NCBI RefSeq assembly: GCF_002159705.1 | Contig: NZ_NFJD01000001.1 | Coordinates: forward strand, 124,001 to 188,000 | Direction: 5' to 3' | Length of the DNA: 64,000 nt | Source of the DNA: Elusimicrobium sp. An273 | Lineage (GTDB): Bacteria; Elusimicrobiota; Elusimicrobia; Elusimicrobiales; Elusimicrobiaceae | Shown here: in pieces, positions 15,501 to 23,258 of the stretch | How the letters are laid out: the number at the start of each line of letters is the position of its first letter | How positions within the stretch are numbered: position 1 is the stretch's first letter | The notes under the pieces: model-generated | What the model was told of the DNA's origin: nothing | The model's database searches: none | What the model saw: the letters and a program-made list of their open reading frames with translations, nothing else | Program-made: the position numbers and the translations under genes

Positions 15501-15958
15501 TATTTCACCGTTTTGATGCAAATTTCGTGTCCGTCCACTTCCCGGCGGTCTAAATTGGTGGGATCCAGCACTTCTTTCCCGTCCACCGAAAATACATATT
15601 TGTATTCGCCGCCCGTCAAAGCAACGGAAGTTTCAAAATATCCTTTGCGGTAAGGTTTCAGGACAATCGGGTCTTTCCCCCAGCGGTTAAAATCCGCCAG
15701 CAATTCCACCTTTTTGGCGCCGGGAGCGGTAATGTAGAATTTGCGGTATTTCACTTCCGTATCATAATTATGCCGCACCGGCTGCATGCGGGCCAGCAGG
15801 CTTTCTTTGTTAAGCGGCGCCACGGAGGCGGAGCTTTCAATCGTGTCGGCGGCGTAATCGTAATAATCTTCGCTGGCGGCGAAAAACCACGTCAGCACGA
15901 TGGCAATCAGCAACACAAACAGCACAAACAAGGCGCCGGGTCTTTTAATTTTGGGCAT
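15500..15958 (-). CDS. Membrane-anchored protein with glycogen-binding-type (CBM48/E-set) domain
   Basis: 152 residues. A membrane segment at about 9-28 is followed by a short linker and a C-terminal E-set domain. The domain shows KYRKFYITAPGAKKVELLADFNRWGKDPIVLKPYRKGYFETSVALTGGEYKYVFSVDGK in outline, the CBM48/AMPK-beta glycogen-binding pattern (F-N-x-W, then G-x-Y-x-Y-x-F). In branching enzymes and AMPK beta this fold binds alpha-glucans. Here it would face the periplasm as a stand-alone domain, so its ligand is uncertain. A GGAG lies about 9 bases before the ATG. It overlaps the radical SAM gene by 14 bases and tsaE by one base. Confidence 0.72.
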   Translation of the reverse strand: MPKIKRPGALFVLFVLLIAIVLTWFFAASEDYYDYAADTIESSASVAPLNKESLLARMQPVRHNYDTEVKYRKFYITAPGAKKVELLADFNRWGKDPIVLKPYRKGYFETSVALTGGEYKYVFSVDGKEVLDPTNLDRREVDGHEICIKTVK

Positions 15959-16598
15959 CCAAAAAACTCCTTAGATAGAACTGGGCACCGTCGGCCTCGG
16001 CAATTTTTTGAACGGCTTTCGGGTCGGCTCCGGTTTGGTCTACACAGCTGGCGACCACCTTGTCAAACCCGGCCGCTACGCACGAGCGAATAAAAGCGCG
16101 CACGGCCTCGTAACCGTTTTCATACCCCTCTTCCGGCCGAACAATGCGGCGCCACACGGTTTCGTTTTCGGCGTTCAGGCTGACGTTTACCACATCCACC
16201 ACGCGGCGCAATTCGGGCACGGTGTCTTTATGGTTAATCAAATTTCCCAACCCGTTGGTATTTAAGCGGATTTTAAAAGGCGGGTATTTGGCCTGGGCCA
16301 TCCAGCCTTTTAACGTTTGAGCCACGAAAAGAAGCACATCCAGGCGCATGGTCGGCTCGCCGTATCCGCAAAAAACGACTTCTTTAAAGGGCGCTTTTTT
16401 AAGTTCCTCGTCCAAGGCGGCCACGACCTCGCTGGCGGAGGGCTCGCGGCCTTGCAAATTCAGATTATTGCCGTGAAAATCCATATGCCATTTGGTTTTA
16501 ATGCAAAAAGCACACAAATTGGGGCAGCGGTTGGTAATGTTTAAATAAACGCCTTCCCCGAAACGGTATACGACTTTTGGCCTATTTTCAGTTTTCAT
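15945..16598 (-). CDS. Radical SAM enzyme (TatD-linked type suspected)
   Basis: 217 residues. The [4Fe-4S]/SAM motif is CPNLCAFC (C-x3-C-x2-C) in LNITNRCPNLCAFCIKTKWHMDF. The GGE-like motif is VVFCGYGEPTMRLD, and IRLNTNGLGNLINH plus DVVNVSLNAENE complete the half-barrel. The small size and the NRCPNxCxFC-x-R/K pattern resemble the TatD-linked radical SAM family, but no tatD gene is adjacent. The reaction is unknown. I set the start at the ATG at 16598 (AGAGG 5-6 bases upstream). The longer open frame to 16871 runs through the antisense strand of tRNA-Ser and is not credible. It is the first gene of the operon that continues to tsaE-tsaB-rimI. Confidence 0.85.
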   Translation of the reverse strand: MKTENRPKVVYRFGEGVYLNITNRCPNLCAFCIKTKWHMDFHGNNLNLQGREPSASEVVAALDEELKKAPFKEVVFCGYGEPTMRLDVLLFVAQTLKGWMAQAKYPPFKIRLNTNGLGNLINHKDTVPELRRVVDVVNVSLNAENETVWRRIVRPEEGYENGYEAVRAFIRSCVAAGFDKVVASCVDQTGADPKAVQKIAEADGAQFYLRSFLDAQN

Positions 16599-16614
16599 AA
16601 ATACCTCTTTTTGT

Positions 16615-16623
16615 ATTATAGCA
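16615..16623 (-). promoter_or_regulatory. Extended -10 promoter of the radical SAM-tsaE-tsaB-rimI operon
   Basis: On the minus strand TGC-TATAAT ends 16 bases before the ATG at 16598, giving a leader of about 10 nt that contains AGAGG. No -35 is needed with this extended box. Confidence 0.65.
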
Positions 16624-16701
16624 ATTTGGACAGACGCGCACCGCCACCGGCCCGGCAGAAAAGCAGACAAGCCCGCCCCAAAATTAATAAAATAAAAACA
16701 A

Positions 16702-16786
16702 GGAGAGGTGGCCGAGTGGTTTAAGGCACTAGTCTTGAAAACTGGCATACCGCAAGGTATCGAGGGTTCGAATCCCTCCCTCTCCG
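16702..16786 (+). tRNA. tRNA-Ser(TGA)
   Basis: 85 nt. Acceptor GGAGAGG (16702-16708) pairs with CCTCTCC (16779-16785), with discriminator G16786. The anticodon loop is CTTGAAA with TGA at 16736-16738. A long variable arm (ATACCGCAAGGTAT) identifies a class II serine tRNA, and the T-loop is GGTTCGAATCC. The 3' CCA is not encoded. Confidence 0.97.
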
Positions 16787-16821
16787 CGGGTTTTGCGCAC
16801 ACACACTTTTTATTAAACCTT

Positions 16822-17625
16822 ATGGCAACTTCTCTTATTTTTTTAGGTACGGGCAATGCCCTTGTAACCAAATGCTACAACACCTGTTTTGCCTTGCAGA
16901 ACGGGGATGAATTTTTTCTGACCGACGCCGGCGGCGGCAACGGCATTTTGGCCCAGCTTGAAAAAGCCCGCATTCCCCTGCCGCAAATCCGCTCCCTGTT
17001 TGTTACCCACGGCCATACTGACCATATCTTAGGCGTGATTTGGGTGATTCGGCTGGCGGCCTCTCTTTTTACGCGGGGCAAACACCCGGGGCTGACGATC
17101 TATTGCCACGACGAATGCGAAAAGAAACTGCGCGCCTTCTGCCAAATGACGCTGACGGCCAAACTGCAGGCCGTGCTGGACAACGGCGTCCGATTTGTTT
17201 GTTTGCAAGACGGGGATTCTTTCCAAGCGGCCGGGTTTGCGTGCACCGCGTTTGACATCCACTCCACCAAAACCAAACAATTCGGCTACCGAGCTGTCTT
17301 GCCGGACGGGCAAACCCTGGTTTGCCTGGGGGACGAGCCGTATAACCCCGCCTGCCAACGCTATGCCCAACAAGCCGACTGGCTGCTAAGCGAAGCGTTT
17401 TGCCTCTTTAGCGAACGAGAGCAATTTAAACCCTACGAAAAGCACCACAGCACCGCCCGCGATGCGGCGTGCACCGCCGCGCAACTGGGCGCAAAAAACT
17501 TGGTGTTGTACCACACGCAGGATAATTGCCTGCCTGAGCGCAAGCGCTTATATACCGCCGAAGCCAGGCAATGCTTTTCCGGCCCGGTGTATGTGCCGGA
17601 TGATTTGCAAACGATTGTTTTATAA
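16822..17625 (+). CDS. MBL-fold metal hydrolase, ribonuclease Z-like
   Basis: 267 residues. Metallo-beta-lactamase fold with the zinc motif VTHGHTDHILG (HxHxDH), a later metal ligand Asp in CLGDEPYN and a C-terminal KHHSTARDAACTAAQLGAKNLVLYHTQ. That last block closely matches the end of RNase Z and related phosphodiesterases. The lack of a recognisable exosite arm makes tRNase activity uncertain; it may be another phosphodiesterase of the family. I chose the ATG at 16822 because the longer open frame begins inside tRNA-Ser. It follows that tRNA by 35 bases with no terminator between, so the two may share a transcript. Confidence 0.8.
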   Translation: MATSLIFLGTGNALVTKCYNTCFALQNGDEFFLTDAGGGNGILAQLEKARIPLPQIRSLFVTHGHTDHILGVIWVIRLAASLFTRGKHPGLTIYCHDECEKKLRAFCQMTLTAKLQAVLDNGVRFVCLQDGDSFQAAGFACTAFDIHSTKTKQFGYRAVLPDGQTLVCLGDEPYNPACQRYAQQADWLLSEAFCLFSEREQFKPYEKHHSTARDAACTAAQLGAKNLVLYHTQDNCLPERKRLYTAEARQCFSGPVYVPDDLQTIVL

Positions 17626-17640
17626 TTTTTTCATACACCA

Positions 17641-17666
17641 AAAACCCCGCCTTTCGGCGGGGTTTT
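17641..17666 (+). terminator. Bidirectional terminator, MBL gene / 17683 gene
   Basis: AAAACCCCGCC-TTTC-GGCGGGGTTTT, a 7-bp GC stem extended by A/T arms. It lies between two convergent genes and can stop both. Confidence 0.88.
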
Positions 17667-17682
17667 AATCAGGGCAAGTTTT

Positions 17683-18210
17683 TTAACTGCGGTAGGGGTC
17701 TTCCTGAGGGGAATCTTCTTCGTCAAAATCTTCTTCTTCCGCGCGGATGGCCTGCGCAAAATCCGCCCAGTCTTTTCCCGCCGCTTCAAAGCTGATCGTC
17801 AGCCCGGTGTTGGAATAAGGGCCAAACACTTTATCTTCCCCGGCAAAGATATTTTGCTCCAAGGTCATTTGCAGCAAAAAATTATCCGGCTGGTTGTATG
17901 CCGAACAACACCCCGCAGGCGGCGGCACAGGCCGCATATACAGGGAAACTTTAGGCTCCAGCATCATCCAATTGTTTTCTTTCCGTTCGGCCAGCGTTTC
18001 GGCAATAAAATCGGACAAGTAAACATTTTCTTCGTCTTTCAACGCCACCAGTTTCGGCTCCAGCGCCGGATTGAAAACATTTTCTCCTTCGCAAAACAGT
18101 CCCAACTGGTATTCCATAAATTCCCCTTCGCTGCCCGGGTTAGACCATATGGTCAGCGGGGTAATTTCCAATTCCAAATGTCCTTTTTTGCCAAACTTAA
18201 TTTTTGCCAT
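17683..18210 (-). CDS. Hypothetical protein
   Basis: 175 residues, no signal peptide or membrane segment. I do not recognise the family with confidence. The protein looks like a mostly beta soluble domain (MAKIKFGKKGHLELEITPL at the start, VSLYM and LQMTLEQN in the middle). It ends in ISFEAAGKDWADFAQAIRAE and a very acidic tail. The pattern faintly recalls WapI-type immunity proteins, but that is a weak hint. A strong AAGGAG site lies 6-7 bases before the ATG. It is a single-gene unit closed by a bidirectional terminator. The middle contains PPPAGCCSAY, an unusual Cys pair. Confidence 0.7.
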   Translation of the reverse strand: MAKIKFGKKGHLELEITPLTIWSNPGSEGEFMEYQLGLFCEGENVFNPALEPKLVALKDEENVYLSDFIAETLAERKENNWMMLEPKVSLYMRPVPPPAGCCSAYNQPDNFLLQMTLEQNIFAGEDKVFGPYSNTGLTISFEAAGKDWADFAQAIRAEEEDFDEEDSPQEDPYRS

Positions 18211-18306
18211 ACACGCTCCTTACCTTTCTTTCTGTTTGCGGCAGAACCATAAGCCCCGCCGCTATTTGCCGATATTATTTTTATTATATTTATTTTCAGT
18301 TCATTT

Positions 18307-18315
18307 TGATAGAAT
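18307..18315 (+). promoter_or_regulatory. Extended -10 promoter of the 18332 gene
   Basis: TGA-TAGAAT ends 16 bases before the ATG at 18332. The short leader holds AGGA at a normal distance. Confidence 0.55.
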
Positions 18316-18331
18316 ATAAAAAAGGATTTCT

Positions 18332-18943
18332 ATGCGCTACATTCTTTATTTATTCACAATGGCCTTATTGTTTGTGGGCGGGATGATGGTGGGAAACATC
18401 TACCTGCCGCAGCGCGCCGCCACATTGGCCTCGGCCGTATCCGTGCCGCCCCTGTCGCAGGAAAACCCAGTGCTTCAACACACCAACCGGGAGGCGGCAG
18501 AGCGCAATTTAAACATTTTAGACCAGGCCATGCAGTCCTGCCCCGTGGTGGTAAATGAAGAAAAAGACCGTCTGGTAAACCAAATCCGTCTGCTGTTGGC
18601 GCTGGAAGATTTTGAACTGAAAAAGGCGCGGCTGGAATTGGAAATGGCCAAAAATACGGATACCAACCGCCCCACCGCCCAATTTACGCAAGCCGTTTCC
18701 GACTACAACGAAGCGCGGGAATTTGCCGAACAACTGGCGGACGAACTTTTCCCGGCGCCGGCCCCGCAGGCCGAACCCGCAGGCGAAACGGCCACCTCTT
18801 CGGAAGGAACGACCCCATCTGCCGAACAAGCCAAGCAGCCGGCCGATCAGGCAACCGATGCGGCCCCTGCCACTCAATCGGCCGCGCCCGCCGACAAAAA
18901 ACCCTCCGCCGCTACCGCAGCCGAGGGCTCTTCCAAAAAATAA
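18332..18943 (+). CDS. Membrane-anchored protein with helical domain and Pro/Ala/Gln-rich tail
   Basis: 203 residues, family not recognised. Residues 4-26 form a signal anchor or signal peptide. Residues about 50-135 are helical and charged (AERNLNILDQAMQ, RLLLALEDFELKKARLELEMAK), probably a short coiled-coil. From about 143 to the end the chain is low complexity, rich in Ala, Pro, Glu, Gln and Thr and ending in KK. It should be periplasmic. A similar tail occurs in the lipoprotein at 24214-25329. The neighbours are single-gene units, so context gives no role. AGGA lies 6 bases before the ATG. Confidence 0.75.
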   Translation: MRYILYLFTMALLFVGGMMVGNIYLPQRAATLASAVSVPPLSQENPVLQHTNREAAERNLNILDQAMQSCPVVVNEEKDRLVNQIRLLLALEDFELKKARLELEMAKNTDTNRPTAQFTQAVSDYNEAREFAEQLADELFPAPAPQAEPAGETATSSEGTTPSAEQAKQPADQATDAAPATQSAAPADKKPSAATAAEGSSKK

Positions 18944-18950
18944 ACATTTC

Positions 18951-19883
18951 TTAAAAATTATATTTATCCAATACGGTATGTTCTGCCGTTTTGTTCTGCA
19001 GTCGTGTCTGCGGGCCGACAATGGCATCTTTAAGCGCGCAATCCGTCAGTTGGGCCTCATACGCAATAGAAACATAAGGCCCCAGCGTGCAATTTTGGGC
19101 CTGCACCCCGTCGGCAATCCAACACGGAGGAATAATTTTATTGTTTCGTTCCAGCCCGGCGGGAATACGGTGGTGGCGGTCTAAAAGCAGGCGGTTAGTC
19201 TGCAGCAAGACTTCCACCGTTCCGCAGTCAAACCAATCGTTCATCTGCACCGGATGAATTTCCACCCCCCGCGCCAGCAACACCGAAAGAGCGTCCGTCA
19301 GCTGGATTTCGTTTTTGACGGTTTTCCCCGAGCGGATGACTTCTTCCAACGCGCTAAAAAGCTGTGCCGAGTCCAAAAACGAATACGCCCCGATAATGGC
19401 CAAATTGGATTTGGGACGGGCGGGTTTTTCTTCAAACGAAACGATTTTGCCGTTTTTTAATTCCACAATGCCAAAGCGGGACGGATCCTGCACCGCCCGA
19501 ATGCCGATTGCGTTTTGCCCGCCAAAAACCAACGGTTTTAAATCGCCGTCTACAATCGTATCCCCCAGCAAAATAAAACACGGGCCGGATACTTTTTCTT
19601 TGGCCAGGTAAATGGCCTGGCCCAGCCCTTTGGGCTCCGGCTGTTCTACGAAGTTAGCCTCCAAATGCGGATACTGCGATTGGACAAATTCAATAATAGC
19701 TTCTTTTTTATAACCGACGATGAATACCACTTTTTTAATGCCCAAGCTTTCCACCTGATCCAAAATATGGCCCAAAATCGGCTTCCCTGCCACACAAATC
19801 ATGGTTTTGGGCATATTGGCGGTATAGGGGAGCAGACGCACCCCTTTTCCCGCCGCCGGAATAATAGCGGTAAACTCGTTCAT
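18951..19883 (-). CDS. Sugar-1-phosphate nucleotidyltransferase
   Basis: 310 residues. The N-terminal nucleotidyltransferase core has the signature AAGKGVRLLPYTANMPKTMI (GxGxRLxPxT...PK), the substrate block QPEPKGLGQAIYLA, the catalytic LLGDTIVDGDL and FEEKPARPKSNLAIIGAY. After residue about 225 a short left-handed beta-helix region (IIPPCWIADGVQAQNCTLGPYVSI) follows, as in GlmU-like and RmlA-like long forms. It would make an NDP-sugar from a sugar phosphate; UDP-, dTDP- or GDP-sugar cannot be decided. It lies 3 bases after malQ in a ridA-malQ operon, so a link to alpha-glucan metabolism is possible. Confidence 0.88.
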   Translation of the reverse strand: MNEFTAIIPAAGKGVRLLPYTANMPKTMICVAGKPILGHILDQVESLGIKKVVFIVGYKKEAIIEFVQSQYPHLEANFVEQPEPKGLGQAIYLAKEKVSGPCFILLGDTIVDGDLKPLVFGGQNAIGIRAVQDPSRFGIVELKNGKIVSFEEKPARPKSNLAIIGAYSFLDSAQLFSALEEVIRSGKTVKNEIQLTDALSVLLARGVEIHPVQMNDWFDCGTVEVLLQTNRLLLDRHHRIPAGLERNNKIIPPCWIADGVQAQNCTLGPYVSIAYEAQLTDCALKDAIVGPQTRLQNKTAEHTVLDKYNF

Positions 19884-19886
19884 GGT

Positions 19887-21458
19887 TTAGACCCGTCCCG
19901 TTTCTTTTAACAGTTCGCGGTAGGTGGCTAGCTGAGGAGCATATACTTGTGCCGCTTGGGCAGGCGTATAGGCGCTGCGGTACGTCCAATTGTTCTCGCC
20001 TACGGTGCCGGGCGTGTTTACCCGATCCAGCGTACCGATAATATCCTGCCAGGAAAACAGCGTAATGGCCGAGTTGGAATCCAACACCCGGCGCAAAATC
20101 GCCCGTTGGGAATAGTCGTTAAATGGCACGTTGCCGTCCGTCTTTTGGGCGGAAATCATTTCCCAAATGTTGGCGCGTTCGTGCACGTCCATGGTTTCCC
20201 ACCAGCCGCGCACGGTTTCGGTGTCGTGGGTGGAAGTGGTGGCTAAAGACACTTGCGGATAATTGCGCGGCTCGCGGTAATAGCCGTTGTCTTCCCGTTC
20301 CCAACGCAACACTTTATAGCCCGGGATGCGCAAATCCGCCAGCATCCGGCGCACATAATTGGGGATTACCCCCAAATCTTCGCCCACCGGCAATTTGCCT
20401 TTGGCTTCGTCCAACACCATACGCAAAAAGTTGTAACCGCGGTCAATTTGGTTTTGCTCGCCCTGGATATCAAAACTGCCCACCTGATCCCCCGGCGCGA
20501 ACACATACGTGCGGAAAAAACCCACCAAATGGTCTAAGCGGAAAATGTCATACAGTTCCGTTACGCGGCGGATTTTGCGGCGCCACAAATCCAAGTTATG
20601 GGAATGCTGGTATACCCAGTCATAGGCGGGCAGGCCCCAGCGCTGGCCGCCCTTGGAAAATTGGTCTGCCGGCGCGCCGATTTCCCACCCCAGGCGGTAG
20701 TTGGCCCGTTCCGACCAGACTTCCGCACTGTCCAAATTGGTGCCGAACGGAATGTCGCCAAAAATAAGCACGCCTTTTTCTTGGGCAAACGTTTTGGCTT
20801 GGCGGAGCTGCTGGTCTAAAATCCACTGCATATAAGAAAAATAGTGGACGTATTCGCGGTACTGCGCTTCAAACGCGCGCACGGCCGACGGTTCAAAATT
20901 GCGCAGGCCTTCGGGCCATTGCGTCCACGTCTGCCATTTATAAAATTCTTTTAAAGCGCGGAAAAGCGCATAGCCCCGCAGCCAGCCCGCTTGGGCGGCG
21001 CAGTAGGCTTCAAACGCTTGGAAGCGCGGCGAATTGGCCGCGGCCTGCGTTTCCAAAAAATACTGATACCCGAACCAAAGCGCTTTTAACTTGGCTTGCT
21101 TGACCGCAAAGAAAGGCGCCCGGGGGGCGTCGTGCCATTCGCGGATTTTAAAGGAAATGGAGTCAATAAATTCCTGTGCGCGCGGGCTGGCCGCCACATC
21201 GGGCACATTGGAAATATCGGCGTATACCGGGTCGGTCGCGAAGGCGCTTAAGGCAGAATAAGGGCAATTCTCGCCGGGGGCGGTTTCCTGCAAGGGCAAA
21301 ATTTGAATAATTTTAGCCCCCTGCGCGGCCAAAAACTCCGTCCATTCCCGCAGCGAAGAAAAATCCCCCACGCCCCAATCCCCCGCGGTTTTCATGGCGG
21401 AAAGCGGCAACAATATGCCGTTTAAACGGCTGGAAAGCACTTGGTCTTGAATCGTCAT
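19887..21458 (-). CDS. malQ: 4-alpha-glucanotransferase (amylomaltase, GH77)
   Basis: 523 residues, full length for GH77. It transfers maltosyl or longer alpha-1,4-glucan chains between glucans. Motifs: LPLSAMKTAGDWGVGDF at the N-terminus, KIIQILPLQETAPGENCPYSALSAFATDP, the nucleophile region IFRLDHLVGFF (Asp in FRLDH), the acid/base VGEDLGVIP (Glu) and TTSTHDTETVRGWW. It points to glycogen or malto-oligosaccharide use in the cytoplasm. It lies between ridA (6-base gap) and the nucleotidyltransferase (3-base gap). No clear ribosome site precedes the ATG, so translation may be coupled to ridA. Confidence 0.95.
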   Translation of the reverse strand: MTIQDQVLSSRLNGILLPLSAMKTAGDWGVGDFSSLREWTEFLAAQGAKIIQILPLQETAPGENCPYSALSAFATDPVYADISNVPDVAASPRAQEFIDSISFKIREWHDAPRAPFFAVKQAKLKALWFGYQYFLETQAAANSPRFQAFEAYCAAQAGWLRGYALFRALKEFYKWQTWTQWPEGLRNFEPSAVRAFEAQYREYVHYFSYMQWILDQQLRQAKTFAQEKGVLIFGDIPFGTNLDSAEVWSERANYRLGWEIGAPADQFSKGGQRWGLPAYDWVYQHSHNLDLWRRKIRRVTELYDIFRLDHLVGFFRTYVFAPGDQVGSFDIQGEQNQIDRGYNFLRMVLDEAKGKLPVGEDLGVIPNYVRRMLADLRIPGYKVLRWEREDNGYYREPRNYPQVSLATTSTHDTETVRGWWETMDVHERANIWEMISAQKTDGNVPFNDYSQRAILRRVLDSNSAITLFSWQDIIGTLDRVNTPGTVGENNWTYRSAYTPAQAAQVYAPQLATYRELLKETGRV

Positions 21459-21464
21459 AACCGT

Positions 21465-21842
21465 CTATTTTTTGGCAATCGCTTCAATTTCTACCATACT
21501 GCCTTTGGGCAAGGCCACCACCTGAATGGTGCTGCGGGCGGGCGGATTGTCTTTAAAGAAAGAAGCATACACCGCGTTCATTTCGGCAAATTTGGTCAAA
21601 TCCGTCATAAACACCGTGGTTTTAACCACATGTTTCAACGCGCAGCCGGCTTCTTTTAAGATGTTTTCCAAGTTTTTTAAAATCAGTTCGGTTTGCACCT
21701 GCACATCGCCGCTGTAAATCTCGCCTGTTACGGGGTCAATCGGCAGCACACCGGAAGTAAAAACGAAGCCGCCGTCGTCAATGGCTTGCGAATAAGGCCC
21801 GATGGCTTTGGGCGCATTGTTGGAATTAATGACTTTTTTCAT
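21465..21842 (-). CDS. ridA: RidA family reactive intermediate deaminase
   Basis: 125 residues, the usual RidA length. RidA hydrolyses 2-aminoacrylate and related enamine/imine intermediates made by PLP enzymes. Motifs: NAPKAIGPYSQAIDDGGFVFTSGVLPIDP, the key Arg in NPPARSTIQVVALPKG and the final Glu in MVEIEAIA. It is first in an operon with malQ and the sugar nucleotidyltransferase. GAGAGGG lies about 5 bases before the ATG. The trimer active-site residues (Y, R, E) are all present. Confidence 0.95.
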   Translation of the reverse strand: MKKVINSNNAPKAIGPYSQAIDDGGFVFTSGVLPIDPVTGEIYSGDVQVQTELILKNLENILKEAGCALKHVVKTTVFMTDLTKFAEMNAVYASFFKDNPPARSTIQVVALPKGSMVEIEAIAKK

Positions 21843-21950
21843 AAAACCCTCTCTAAATAAGTTTGGGCGTCAAAGCCCATTTGTTATATGGTATCAAGCA
21901 CGGCGGGGGATGTCAAACAATTTTACATACCCGGCAGTTCAAAAAGAGGT

Positions 21951-21980
21951 TTGACGCAAAAAGCGCAAAAGTGTTATAAT
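21951..21980 (+). promoter_or_regulatory. Promoter P1 upstream of the tRNA-Lys/tRNA-Glu unit
   Basis: TTGACG (21951-21956), an 18-base spacer and TATAAT (21975-21980) preceded by TGT, so both a good -35 and an extended -10. Start near 21987, about 130 bases before tRNA-Lys. Confidence 0.7.
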
Positions 21981-22024
21981 AAAGTATCGAAAAAAAGCTG
22001 CAACAACAAATAAAAATAAATTTC

Positions 22025-22053
22025 TTGTGCGACAGCTTAATTTGTAGTATAAT
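22025..22053 (+). promoter_or_regulatory. Promoter P2 upstream of the tRNA-Lys/tRNA-Glu unit
   Basis: TTGTGC (22025-22030), a 17-base spacer and TATAAT (22048-22053). Start near 22060, leaving a 57-base 5' leader before tRNA-Lys. The two tandem promoters probably feed the same tRNA transcript. Confidence 0.65.
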
Positions 22054-22116
22054 ATTTATGTTGGGTTTAACCCGATGCAAGATTAAACCCGGATCGTTTT
22101 TTTGACTGCTTTTTTA

Positions 22117-22188
22117 GCGCTCGTAGCTCAGTGGTAGAGCATCCGCCTTTTAAGCGGGGGGCCGTGAGTTCAAGTCTCACCGGGCGCA
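22117..22188 (+). tRNA. tRNA-Lys(TTT)
   Basis: 72 nt. Acceptor GCGCTCG (22117-22123) pairs with CGGGCGC (22181-22187) with one G-T pair; discriminator A22188. The anticodon loop CTTTTAA carries TTT at 22149-22151. The T-loop is in GAGTTCAAGTCTC. CCA is not encoded. Confidence 0.93.
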
Positions 22189-22196
22189 CTTTAAAT

Positions 22197-22268
22197 GCCC
22201 TCTTCGTCTATCGGTTAGGACGTCGGATTTTCAATCCGAAAAGAGGAGTTCGATTCTCCTAGAGGGCG
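22197..22268 (+). tRNA. tRNA-Glu(TTC)
   Basis: 72 nt. Acceptor GCCCTCT (22197-22203) pairs with AGAGGGC (22261-22267); discriminator G22268. The anticodon stem-loop TCGGA-TTTTCAA-TCCGA carries TTC. It lies only 8 bases after tRNA-Lys, so both come from one transcript. CCA is not encoded. Confidence 0.95.
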
Positions 22269-22303
22269 TTTTTTATTTCCCATTTAGCCGTTAGGCGTTT
22301 TAC

Positions 22304-22335
22304 AGGAAGAGGCCGAGATCCCTCTTCCTTTTTTA
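22304..22335 (+). terminator. Terminator of the tRNA-Lys/tRNA-Glu unit
   Basis: AGGAAGAGG/CCTCTTCCT stem (22304-22312 with 22321-22329) followed by a T run. Confidence 0.85.
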
Positions 22336-22358
22336 TTTTCCGCCCCTCTTTTTCCCTT

Positions 22359-22367
22359 TGCTATAAT
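22359..22367 (+). promoter_or_regulatory. Extended -10 promoter of the EamA gene, leaderless geometry
   Basis: TGC-TATAAT ends at 22367, exactly six bases before the ATG at 22374. No ribosome site can fit, so the mRNA should begin at the start codon. Confidence 0.65.
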
Positions 22368-22373
22368 AGCGAT

Positions 22374-23258
22374 ATGAACAAAACCCGGCTTGCCGTCATT
22401 TATGCACTAACCGCGGCCCTGTGCTACGGCTTAAGCGCTCCTTTTTCCAAACTGCTTCTGCGGCAGATTTCCCCCGCGTTTTTGGCTTCTTTACTGTATT
22501 GGGGCGCTGGGCTGGGCATGCTGGCGGTGTATGTGTTTCCTGCAAAATCCGCCCCTTCTGCGCCCGCGCTGTCCGGCAAAGATTTCCCGTGGCTGGCCGC
22601 TATGGTGCTGCTGGATGCCGCCGCCCCGATGCTGTTGCTTTGGGGGCTGCAAACCACGACTCCGGCCACGGTAGCACTGCTGAACAATTTTGAAATTGCC
22701 GCTACGGCGTTAATTGCGTTTTGGTTATTTAAAGAAACGGTCAGTAAACGGCTGTGGGCGGCTGTTGTATTGATTACGGCCGCTTCGGTCTTATTAACGG
22801 TGGATGATTTTTCCGCGCTGTCTTTTTCCAAGGGGGCGCTGTTGGCGTTGGCGGCAAGTATTTGCTGGGGATTTGAAAACAACACCACCCGCCAGTTATC
22901 TGCCAAAAACCCCGTACAAACGGTCATGGTTAAGGGATTTGGCTCCGGTAGTTTGTCCTTATGCGTGGCCGCTTATACCGGGCAGATACATCTTGCCCCC
23001 GGCTATATATTAGGAGCATTGCTGCTGGGAGCGCTTGCGTACGGGTGCAGCGTGTATTTTTATATTTTAGCCCAACGCTACTTGGGCGCGGCCCGCACCG
23101 GCGTTTTTTATGCGGCGGCGCCTTTTATGGGAGTGCTCTTTTCTTTTATGTTAATTGGACAGCCGATCGGCTGGTCTTTTTGTACGGCACTGGCGCTTAT
23201 GCTGGCGGGCACTTGGCTGGCCGCGGCCGACACGTCCTCCCGCCCCGAAGTACCTTAA
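22374..23258 (+). CDS. EamA/DMT superfamily transporter
   Basis: 294 residues with ten predicted membrane helices arranged as two EamA repeats. The first repeat begins [25 protein letters not shown] and the second [22 protein letters not shown]. The two share the usual A-x-x-C/W-G motif. Members export or import amino acids, nucleotide sugars or other metabolites; the substrate is not readable. It is a single gene with a probable leaderless mRNA and converges on the MsrBA gene with a 4-base overlap. Confidence 0.88.
   Translation: MNKTRLAVIYALTAALCYGLSAPFSKLLLRQISPAFLASLLYWGAGLGMLAVYVFPAKSAPSAPALSGKDFPWLAAMVLLDAAAPMLLLWGLQTTTPATVALLNNFEIAATALIAFWLFKETVSKRLWAAVVLITAASVLLTVDDFSALSFSKGALLALAASICWGFENNTTRQLSAKNPVQTVMVKGFGSGSLSLCVAAYTGQIHLAPGYILGALLLGALAYGCSVYFYILAQRYLGAARTGVFYAAAPFMGVLFSFMLIGQPIGWSFCTALALMLAGTWLAAADTSSRPEVP

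Noticed and set aside
16708-16821. N-terminal extension of the MBL hydrolase gene
   Set aside because: The frame starts inside tRNA-Ser; the MBL fold begins at the ATG at 16822.
16599-16871. N-terminal extension of the radical SAM gene
   Set aside because: The open frame runs antisense through tRNA-Ser and has no family similarity; an AGAGG-preceded ATG at 16598 is better.
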